From CAZFIO01 sp964519585 (GTDB lineage Bacteria; Bacillota; Clostridia; Tissierellales; Tissierellaceae): 16,448 bases of DNA. The position numbers and the translations under genes are program-made. This document shows positions 6,581 through 12,338 of the stretch, one piece after another. Where the stretch lies: the NCBI GenBank assembly GCA_964519585.1, contig CAZFIO010000027.1, positions 1 through 16,448 of the forward strand, in the 5' to 3' direction. The notes under the pieces were generated by a model. The model saw only the letters and a program-made list of their open reading frames with translations. It did no database searches and was not told the origin of the DNA. Position 1 is the first letter of the stretch. Each line of letters starts with the position of its first letter.

Positions 6581-8002
6581 ATGAAATCTATTAAAAAGAA
6601 AAAGATAACAATACTTGTAGTTCTCATGTTACTATTATCAGTTTCAGTAGTATATGCTAGTTCAGGACAAGCAACTGTAACCTCGAACTTAACAGTAGGG
6701 CAAAAAGGATCAATTAAAATTAGTGCAAAAGCACCAGGTGGTTTTTTTCAGGGTACCGTTTCTGTGGGGGACAATTCTGTTATTAAGGTTGACTCAACTA
6801 GAATATGGGCTGATTCTGGGGAATCACAGACAGCAAACCCATCACAAACTATTAGTTTAACTGGATTAAAGGTTGGAAAATCAACTGTCAAGGTAGACTT
6901 CAAAGGGGAAAGCTTGTCAGGAGAGAAATTTAGCTTTAATAAGACATTTACGGTAAATGTTACAGCAAAAGCCACCACACTTCCAAAAGCTCCACAGCTC
7001 GACGATACAGAAAGGGAAAAAAAAGAGGCGGAGAAGAAGTTAAAGGAAGAACTAGCAAAAAGGATGAAGACCCCTTTAATTACGGATATTGAAATCATCT
7101 CCAACTCAGATAGGTTAAGTGGGGAAAAGGTAGGTGAGATTAAGCCTGAATCAGAAAAGTTTAACTATGAAACTAGCCTGCCTAGAAATATAGATAATAT
7201 AAAATTAAAAGTTTCTACAATTAAAGATGATGTAGAGATAAAGTATGATGAAAACCTTGTGTTTAAGCCAGGGGAAGACAGTCTAGAATTTGTCATCAAG
7301 GCTACCCAGGATAGGCTAGAGCAGGAATTTAAAATCAAGCTAAATAAACCAGAAAAATCAACATTCCTACCAAGTAAGGATGGGAAAACCTATGAGCTAA
7401 TAGTTGACTCCCTACTTGACAAGTCTATGGAAGACTTAGGATTTGAGAAAATCTTGATGAATGAAGAAGACCCCAGTGCAGGATTTTATTATTCCTTAGA
7501 TTCTAATAATTATATTCTAGCTATAGACAAGGAAAACAAGGGTTATGTATTTCTTATAGATGAAAAGAATAATATAGTAAAAGAGGTTTTACTGGTTTCA
7601 AATCCAAAGAATAAGGCCTCCATATTAGTAAATGAAGTTTTACCAGAAGATGATTCTAGGCTATTAAATAGCAATGAATATATAGAACATGAAGTTGAAA
7701 TCAGCAAACTAATCACAGACCTAGACAAGAGTATAGAATTTAACAATAAGATTAATGGTTGGCTATATGAAGAAGCCTTAATTACCCATGGACTTGACTC
7801 AGAAGGCAAGGCAGACCTGGTCCATTTGGATAGTCAAAACAATATGAAGTTTGCCTTTATAGAATTTGACCAACCATTAGATAAAAGTTCAAAACTTATC
7901 TCCTATGGAGGATACGGTTTATGGGCCCTTAGCCTTATAATTTTCATTGTATATGTGGTTAAGACTAAAAAGGACAGAGGGGCATCATACTCCAAGCATT
8001 AA
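6581..8002 (+). CDS. Membrane-anchored surface protein with Ig-like/cadherin-like beta-sandwich domains
   Basis: A 473-residue extracytoplasmic protein not assigned to a named gene. Signal peptide at 1-27 (Lys-rich start, then ITILVVLMLLLSVSVVYA). Residues 30-130 form a beta-rich Ig-like or cohesin-like domain (SNLTVGQKGSIKISAKAPGG, then LTGLKVGKSTVKVDF). Residues 141-165 are a charged helix (DTEREKKEAEKKLKEELAKR). Residues 175-258 resemble a cadherin-like beta-sandwich repeat. After an unassigned region at 265-430, a single transmembrane helix lies at about 443-461 (YGLWALSLIIFIVYVV) with a positive cytoplasmic tail. The ATG is five bases past the previous stop, with AAAGGAG at 6567-6573. 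Co-expression with a dockerin-bearing hydrolase makes the N-terminal domain a candidate dockerin receptor. That is inference; the sequence is not a clear cohesin. Confidence 0.7.
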   Translation: MKSIKKKKITILVVLMLLLSVSVVYASSGQATVTSNLTVGQKGSIKISAKAPGGFFQGTVSVGDNSVIKVDSTRIWADSGESQTANPSQTISLTGLKVGKSTVKVDFKGESLSGEKFSFNKTFTVNVTAKATTLPKAPQLDDTEREKKEAEKKLKEELAKRMKTPLITDIEIISNSDRLSGEKVGEIKPESEKFNYETSLPRNIDNIKLKVSTIKDDVEIKYDENLVFKPGEDSLEFVIKATQDRLEQEFKIKLNKPEKSTFLPSKDGKTYELIVDSLLDKSMEDLGFEKILMNEEDPSAGFYYSLDSNNYILAIDKENKGYVFLIDEKNNIVKEVLLVSNPKNKASILVNEVLPEDDSRLLNSNEYIEHEVEISKLITDLDKSIEFNNKINGWLYEEALITHGLDSEGKADLVHLDSQNNMKFAFIEFDQPLDKSSKLISYGGYGLWALSLIIFIVYVVKTKKDRGASYSKH

Positions 8003-8021
8003 AAAATTTTTAAAAGACTTC

Positions 8022-8050
8022 TTGACTTTTATTTGATAAAGTTGTAAGAT
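8022..8050 (+). promoter_or_regulatory. Sigma-A-type promoter of the threonine operon
   Basis: TTGACT at 8022-8027 and TAAGAT at 8045-8050 lie 17 bases apart. A run of six A and five T followed by four A (8001-8015) just upstream sits where an UP element would. The predicted start near 8057 falls at the base of the T-box leader. Confidence 0.75.
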
Positions 8051-8056
8051 AGTTCA

Positions 8057-8276
8057 AAGCTTAGAATAGGAAGAGTAGATTTAATTAGGCCACAAGAGAT
8101 AGGAATCCACCGGGTGCAAGGTTCCTTTGGTACATTAGATTGAAAACCACCTATGAGCTCTGTTCTGAAAGCAGTAGGAACATGCGTTGGCATACGTTAT
8201 AGCCTAAACTTAATTGTGCATTAGGTGGATGCGAGATAGATAAGCTCGTCCTATATAGGACGAGCTATTTTTTTTT
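8057..8276 (+). promoter_or_regulatory. T-box riboswitch leader, predicted tRNA-Thr responsive
   Basis: The leader has the T-box landmarks in order. The Stem I base pairs GCTTAGAATAG (8059-8069) with CTCTGTTCTGAAAGC (8157-8171). Then come AGAGTAG (8072-8078), AAGAGATAGGAA with the GGGTGCAAGG distal loop (8112-8121), and a specifier region GAAAACCACCTATGAGC (8142-8158). By comparison with the usual GAA-codon-ACC arrangement the specifier is ACC (Thr) at 8146-8148. A Stem III-like hairpin follows at 8175-8206, then the T-box TTAGGTGGATGCGAG (8221-8235). The antiterminator pairs TAGG (8222-8225) with CCTA (8250-8253) and GCGAG (8231-8235) with CTCGT (8245-8249), leaving a UGGAU bulge to bind the tRNA acceptor end (expected UCCA). 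That right arm is also the left arm of the terminator, so the two structures exclude each other. Uncharged tRNA-Thr should therefore allow read-through into the threonine genes. Confidence 0.9.
8243..8276 (+). terminator. T-box regulated terminator
   Basis: AGCTCGTCCTA pairs with TAGGACGAGCT (8243-8266) around a TA centre, a perfect 11-base-pair stem if the loop closes, followed by nine T at 8268-8276. Its left arm competes with the T-box antiterminator. Confidence 0.92.
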
Positions 8277-8300
8277 ATGACCTAACTTAGCGAATGCGAC

Positions 8301-8331
8301 CAAAGGGAGCAATGAGTTTTAGTAGGTCAAA
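8301..8331 (+). repeat. 31-nt direct repeat in the aspartokinase leader, copy 1
   Basis: It starts CAAAGGGAGCAATGAG and ends AGTAGGTCAAA, and recurs at 8447-8477 with a single T/C difference. TGACCTA at 8278-8284 is inverted to TAGGTCA at 8323-8329, so the first copy can also fold back on the region just after the terminator. Confidence 0.85.
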
Positions 8332-8446
8332 CGCAACGAGAACCAAATCCATATGAGCAAAGCGAATAAATAGATTTGAGTTTCGAGACTGCGTCATCCT
8401 CTAGTGAAATAATTAAATTCAAGAGAACAAATAATCAAATGGTTAG

Positions 8447-8477
8447 CAAAGGGAGCAATGAGCTTTAGTAGGTCAAA
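8447..8477 (+). repeat. 31-nt direct repeat in the aspartokinase leader, copy 2
   Basis: Thirty of 31 bases match 8301-8331; the copies start 146 bases apart. This copy lies just before the 11-nt array at 8488. The sequence between the copies (8332-8446) shows no gene. With the promoter, the T-box and the array, this accounts for the 8003-8563 gap. Confidence 0.85.
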
Positions 8478-8487
8478 TACAGCCAGA

Positions 8488-8542
8488 AACAATGGTTCAA
8501 CCATGGTTCAACCAATCGTTCAACCATTGTTCAACTATCGTT
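8488..8542 (+). repeat. 11-nt repeat array upstream of aspartokinase
   Basis: This is the cleanest array: AACAATGGTTC, AACCATGGTTC, AACCAATCGTTC (12 bases), AACCATTGTTC and AACTATCGTT. Each unit is a perfect or imperfect AAC-NAT-NGTT dyad plus a C. It ends shortly before the AGGGGAGGG ribosome site at 8549-8557. An ATG inside it (8492) opens the same frame as aspartokinase but is not a credible start. Confidence 0.85.
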
Positions 8543-8563
8543 AAAATAAGGGGAGGGAGAAAA

Positions 8564-9895
8564 TTGGGAGAAATTATTGTAGCAAAGTTTGGAGGATCAT
8601 CCTTGGCAGATGCCAAGCAATTTATTAAGGTGAAAGACATAATCACCAGCGACAAAAGAAGAAGATACATAGTTCCTTCAGCACCAGGAAAAAGAGATTC
8701 AAAAGACCACAAAATTACTGATCTACTGTATATGTGCCACCAGCTAGCATCCCATGGACTAAACTTTGAGGAGGTTTATTCTATTATTGAAGGTCGATAT
8801 TTAGAAATTTGCAAAGAGTTAGATTTAGATATTGGGATTGAAAAGGTGCTGAATGAAATCAAAACAAAGATTGCCAATGGGGCCAGCAAGGACTATTGTG
8901 CCTCTAGGGGTGAATATTTAAATGGAATTATACTAGCAAATTACCTAGGATTTGAATTTTTAGATCCTAAAGAATTTATATTCTTCGATGAAAAGGAGGA
9001 ATTTGATAGCCAAAAAACTGAGGCAGAAATCGTGAAAAGATTTGCTCAAGTGGATTATGGTGTAATTCCAGGTTTCTATGGTGCTAGACCAGATGGAAAG
9101 ATCAAAACCTTTTCTAGAGGTGGGTCAGATATTACAGGTTCAATAATTTCCAATGGAAGAAAGGCTGTCCTATATGAAAACTGGACCGATGTATCAGGAT
9201 TCCTTATGGCAGATCCTAGGATTGTGGACAATCCAAAAACCATAAAAAGCATAACCTACAAGGAACTTAGAGAATTATCCTATATGGGGGCACCTGTCCT
9301 TCATGAGGAAGCTATATTTCCCATCAAGGCATCTGGAATACCTATAAATATTAAAAATACCAATGCACCAGAAGACCCTGGAACCATGATTGTAAATGAG
9401 GACTGGGAAGTAGCCTATGCTGGTTCTATAACAGGGATAGCTGGCAAGAAGAACTTCACAGTTATTACCATAGAGAAAACTCTTATGAGTAAGGATAGTT
9501 CTTTCTTAAGGAAACTAATTTCTGTCTTGGAAACCAACGATATTACTGTAGAACATATGCCATCCAGCATAGACTCCATTTCCCTAGTAGTGTCCAATGC
9601 AGAAATAGATAATAAGTTAGAAAAGGTTATGACAGAAATAGGCATATACTGTAACCCTGATTCCATAGTCTACTATAAGGAAATGAGCCTAATTGCAGTG
9701 GTGGGCAGGGGAATGATTAAGACCAAGGGTATATCTGCTAAGATATTTACAGCCCTAGCAGAAAATGATGTAAACATAAGGATGATAACTCAGGGCTCCA
9801 GCGAATTAAATGTAATAGTTGGAATCGAAAACAAAGATTTTGATAAGGCCATAGGAGCAATATATAAGGCATTTAAAGAGGAGGAAGAAAAATGA
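8564..9895 (+). CDS. lysC: Aspartate kinase, class with two C-terminal ACT domains (YclM-like)
   Basis: This kinase makes L-4-aspartyl phosphate from aspartate and ATP, the entry step to threonine, methionine and lysine. Length is 443 residues from the chosen start. The kinase domain shows VAKFGGSSLADAKQF (residues 6-20), SAPGKR (39-44), SRGEYLNGIILANYL (114-128), FSRGGSDITGS (183-193) and ENWTDVSGFLMADPRIV (205-221). Two ACT domains follow at about 297-365 (FTVITIEKTLMSKDSSFLRK) and 373-440 (MSLIAVVGRGMIKTKGISAK), the usual sites of amino-acid feedback. The TTG at 8564 has the strong AGGGGAGGG site and begins the family N-terminus GEIIVAKFGG. The ATG at 8492 would add 24 residues translated from repeat DNA. 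It is most like the YclM/ThrD type of Bacillus, so the lysC symbol is generic. It leads the T-box operon and overlaps asd by four bases. Confidence 0.93.
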   Translation: MGEIIVAKFGGSSLADAKQFIKVKDIITSDKRRRYIVPSAPGKRDSKDHKITDLLYMCHQLASHGLNFEEVYSIIEGRYLEICKELDLDIGIEKVLNEIKTKIANGASKDYCASRGEYLNGIILANYLGFEFLDPKEFIFFDEKEEFDSQKTEAEIVKRFAQVDYGVIPGFYGARPDGKIKTFSRGGSDITGSIISNGRKAVLYENWTDVSGFLMADPRIVDNPKTIKSITYKELRELSYMGAPVLHEEAIFPIKASGIPINIKNTNAPEDPGTMIVNEDWEVAYAGSITGIAGKKNFTVITIEKTLMSKDSSFLRKLISVLETNDITVEHMPSSIDSISLVVSNAEIDNKLEKVMTEIGIYCNPDSIVYYKEMSLIAVVGRGMIKTKGISAKIFTALAENDVNIRMITQGSSELNVIVGIENKDFDKAIGAIYKAFKEEEEK

Positions 9896-10869
9896 AAAAA
9901 GTAAACTTAGCTGTATTAGGAGCAACTGGACTGGTAGGAGGAACCATATTAAAGGTGCTGGAAGAAAGAGATTTTCCTCTAGGAAATCTTTACCTATTTT
10001 CTTCTAAAAGGTCTGCTGGAGAAAAGCTTGAATTCAGAGGAAAAGAATATACAGTAGAGGAGTTAAAAGAAGATTCCTTTGATAGGGATATGGATATAGC
10101 CCTTTTTGCAGCAGGTGGAGCCATAAGTGAGGTTTATGCACCTATAGCAGCAGAGAAAGGGATAGTAGTGGTTGATAACTCCAGCGTATTTAGGATGGTA
10201 GAGGATATACCACTAGTAGTCCCAGAAATCAACTCAGAGGATATTGGGTCAAATAAAATTATAGCAAACCCAAATTGTTCCACAACCCAATCAGTTCTAC
10301 CCTTGAAACCACTTTATGATAGATACGGGATTAAAAGGGTTATTTACTCCACCTACCAAGCAGTATCCGGTTCAGGCTTGGGGGGAATTAAGGACTTGGA
10401 AGAGGGAAATGTAGAATTTTACCCCCATCAAATCCAAGGCAATGCACTGCCCCATATTGATGTATTTTTGGACAATGGATATACAAAAGAAGAAATGAAA
10501 ATGATAGACGAAACCAAGAAAATACTCAAGGATGATTCTATTGAAATTACAGCAACAACTGTAAGAATTCCGGTCCTTTATGGTCATAGTGTATCAATCA
10601 ATGTAGAATTGGAAAAGGAATTTGACCTAGATGAAGTAAAGGAACTATTGGCAAACTTTCCAGGACTAGAGCTTAGGGATGATGTAAAGAAGAATCTTTA
10701 CCCCATGGCTTTAGATGTAGCTGGCAAGGATGAAGTTCTTGTTGGAAGAATAAGGCGAGATTTTTCAGTAGAAAACGGCCTAAACCTATGGGTAGTGGCA
10801 GACAATATAAGAAAAGGTGCAGCCACAAATGCAGTCCAAATAGCTGAAGAAGTAGCGAAAGGTTTATAG
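9892..10869 (+). CDS. asd: Aspartate-semialdehyde dehydrogenase
   Basis: Asd reduces aspartyl phosphate to aspartate semialdehyde with NADPH. The 325 residues are close to the family's usual length. N-terminal NADP-binding motif: LAVLGATGLVGGTILKVL (residues 6-23). The nucleophile is Cys129 in NPNCSTTQSVLPL, followed by STYQAVSGSG with Gln156. Arg225 and His232 in VRIPVLYGHSVS fit the substrate-binding Arg and catalytic His. The ATG lies inside the aspartokinase stop (ATGA overlap), with AGAGGAGG at 9877-9884 as ribosome site, so the two are translationally coupled. No dapA or other lysine gene follows, so here asd is dedicated to the threonine branch unless another copy exists. Confidence 0.96.
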   Translation: MKKVNLAVLGATGLVGGTILKVLEERDFPLGNLYLFSSKRSAGEKLEFRGKEYTVEELKEDSFDRDMDIALFAAGGAISEVYAPIAAEKGIVVVDNSSVFRMVEDIPLVVPEINSEDIGSNKIIANPNCSTTQSVLPLKPLYDRYGIKRVIYSTYQAVSGSGLGGIKDLEEGNVEFYPHQIQGNALPHIDVFLDNGYTKEEMKMIDETKKILKDDSIEITATTVRIPVLYGHSVSINVELEKEFDLDEVKELLANFPGLELRDDVKKNLYPMALDVAGKDEVLVGRIRRDFSVENGLNLWVVADNIRKGAATNAVQIAEEVAKGL

Positions 10870-10879
10870 GAGGGAGCAT

Positions 10880-12097
10880 ATGTTAAATATAGGAATATTA
10901 GGCCTTGGAACAGTAGGACAAGGTGTAGTTGAGATTATCTCTGAAAGAGAAAAAGACTTGGAAAATTTATTAGGACAAAAAGTTAATATAAAAAGGATAA
11001 TGGTTCAGGACCTAGAAAAAGATAGAGGCCTAGATTTACCAGCTGGGGTTCTTACAAACAGGGCTGAAGATATAGTAAATGATGAGGAAATTCAAATTGT
11101 AGTGGAGGTAACCAGTAGCCTAGAAGAAGGCTATGGCTATATAAAGGCTGCCCTTAAAAATGGCAAACATGTGGTGACTGCAAACAAGGCTATCTTATCC
11201 AAGTATTTTGAGGAGCTAAATGGCTTGGCACTTGAAAACAAGCGGGCCCTTTTATATGAAGCCAGTGTAGCAGGTGGGATACCAGTATTAAAACCACTTA
11301 AGGAACACCTAGTCTTAAATGAATTGGACAAACTACAGGGAATCCTAAATGGAACCTGCAACTATATCTTAAGTAGGATGTTTTTAGAGGGACTAGGTTA
11401 TAAGGATGTATTAAAGCAGGCTCAGGACCTAGGTTATGCTGAGGCAGACCCAGCAGCAGATGTAGAAGGACATGATACCCTTAGGAAACTTAGAATTCTA
11501 GGAACTTTAGGTTTGCAGGGGAAAGTTTCTGAAGAAGACATAATTCTTGAGGGAATAGAAAGAATATCTTCCTTTGATATAGAAAAGATCAAGGAAGAGA
11601 ACTCTACAGTAAAACTTATAGGGGAAGTGAGGAAGGAAGGGGATGGCTACCTAGCCTTGGTTATGCCCACAATTGTAGGCATGGATTCCTACTTTGCTAA
11701 TGTAAATGGAGCCTTTAACTCAGTAGCCTTTCTAGGAAACAATGTAGGAGAGCTGAAATTCTACGGTCCAGGAGCAGGAAAATTACCAACAGCCAATGCC
11801 ATACTTACAGACCTAATTGATATAGGTCTTGGATCCTATAGGAAGGATAGCCTTATGGGAGATAAGGACTTAAAAAATAATAATTCCTTAGTCAAGGGAA
11901 GATTCTATCTAAGGATTTCCAAGGTCAATGATCAAGTAAAAGAGGCCCTGAAAAGGATAGAAGAAAAAAACCTGGAATCAGATGACTGTCTAGCAGTATT
12001 TACTAAGGAAGTAGAGCTAAAAGAGCTTTATCAAATGCTTAAAGATCTAGGTATAGAAAAAGATCAGTATTTTATCGCGAGAGTATTGGAACAATAG
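10880..12097 (+). CDS. hom: Homoserine dehydrogenase
   Basis: Hom reduces aspartate semialdehyde to L-homoserine. It has 405 residues. The NAD(P)-binding fold opens with IGILGLGTVGQGVVEII (4-20). VTANKAILSKY carries Lys103, and the catalytic region has GILNGTCNYILSRM (154-167) and DLGYAEADPAADVEGHDTLR with Glu188, Asp199 and Lys203, matching the family's catalytic Glu/Asp/Lys set. The C-terminal 70 residues (RFYLRISKVNDQVKEALKRI) look like an ACT domain that has lost the usual Asp-x-Pro-Gly-Val-Leu stretch, so feedback by threonine may be weak or absent. The ATG has TAGGAGGG at 10867-10874 and follows asd by 10 bases. The last codons (GAA CAA TAG) already belong to an 11-nt repeat array that fills the gap to thrC. 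Confidence 0.95.
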   Translation: MLNIGILGLGTVGQGVVEIISEREKDLENLLGQKVNIKRIMVQDLEKDRGLDLPAGVLTNRAEDIVNDEEIQIVVEVTSSLEEGYGYIKAALKNGKHVVTANKAILSKYFEELNGLALENKRALLYEASVAGGIPVLKPLKEHLVLNELDKLQGILNGTCNYILSRMFLEGLGYKDVLKQAQDLGYAEADPAADVEGHDTLRKLRILGTLGLQGKVSEEDIILEGIERISSFDIEKIKEENSTVKLIGEVRKEGDGYLALVMPTIVGMDSYFANVNGAFNSVAFLGNNVGELKFYGPGAGKLPTANAILTDLIDIGLGSYRKDSLMGDKDLKNNNSLVKGRFYLRISKVNDQVKEALKRIEEKNLESDDCLAVFTKEVELKELYQMLKDLGIEKDQYFIARVLEQ

Positions 12098-12207
12098 ATA
12101 ACAATTGCTGAACAATAGGGGAACAATAGATAACAATAGACAAGCGATAGACAAGCAATAGACAAGCAATAGACAAGCGATTGTTATTGGGGCCTAGTTT
12201 TGAGTCA
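12087..12207 (-). repeat. Inverse composite repeat: 11-nt array plus core, hom-thrC gap
   Basis: On the minus strand a core like that at 2494-2520 (TGACTCAAAACTAGGCCCC) runs into units such as CTATTGCTTGT and CTATCGCTTGT at 11-base spacing, down to the end of hom. On the plus strand this appears as four ACAAGCRATAG-type units at about 12141-12181. The array includes the hom stop codon at 12095-12097. Confidence 0.8.
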
Positions 12208-12217
12208 AAAGAGGAGA

Positions 12218-12246
12218 TGAATAAAATTTCCCGTCCCCTTTGTTCA
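12218..12246 (-). repeat. TGAACAAA hairpin repeat, copy 2
   Basis: This is the inverse of 2418-2446 with 27 of 29 bases identical; the ends still pair except for one change (TGAATAAA). Relative to core and array it has the same order and orientation as copy 1, with a shorter spacer (10 bases instead of 47). Confidence 0.75.
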
Positions 12247-12279
12247 CAAGTCACCTCGACCGCAGTGGAGAGGTCTCCA

Positions 12280-12320
12280 AACTATTGTTCAACAACCGTT
12301 CTACCATTGAAACTATCGTT
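12280..12320 (+). repeat. 11-nt repeat array upstream of thrC
   Basis: AACTATTGTTC, AACAACCGTTC, TACCATTGA and AACTATCGTT follow each other and end just before AAAAGAGGAAG, the thrC ribosome site. Just upstream, ACCTC at 12253-12257 and GAGGT at 12270-12274 flank a short GC-richer dyad. Confidence 0.75.
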
Positions 12321-12338
12321 AAAAGAGGAAGTGATTTT

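Noticed and set aside
6661..6970. N-terminal domain of the surface protein as a definite cohesin
   Set aside because: It is about 100 residues with an Ig-like strand pattern, while cohesins are usually longer. Without a fold search the call cannot be made.
6748..7104. Long open frames antisense to the surface-protein gene and to other genes
   Set aside because: They lie wholly inside well-supported genes, have no family motifs or ribosome sites, and follow from codon bias on the opposite strand.
8057..8242. Leader-peptide attenuator with runs of Thr codons
   Set aside because: No short open frame with a ribosome site and clustered Thr or Ile codons was seen. T-box landmarks explain the terminator.
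8492..8563. Upstream in-frame ATG extending aspartokinase by 24 residues
   Set aside because: The extension is translated from the 11-nt array and has no homology-like content. The TTG at 8564 has a strong ribosome site and starts the family N-terminus.
12120..12190. Possible CRISPR array from the regularly spaced ACAAGCRATAG units
   Set aside because: Units are 11 bases and directly adjacent, with no unique spacers and no cas genes nearby.
12240..12338. Upstream in-frame ATG extending threonine synthase by 33 residues
   Set aside because: The extension is translated from repeat DNA. The ATG at 12339 has a good ribosome site and gives the standard N-terminus.
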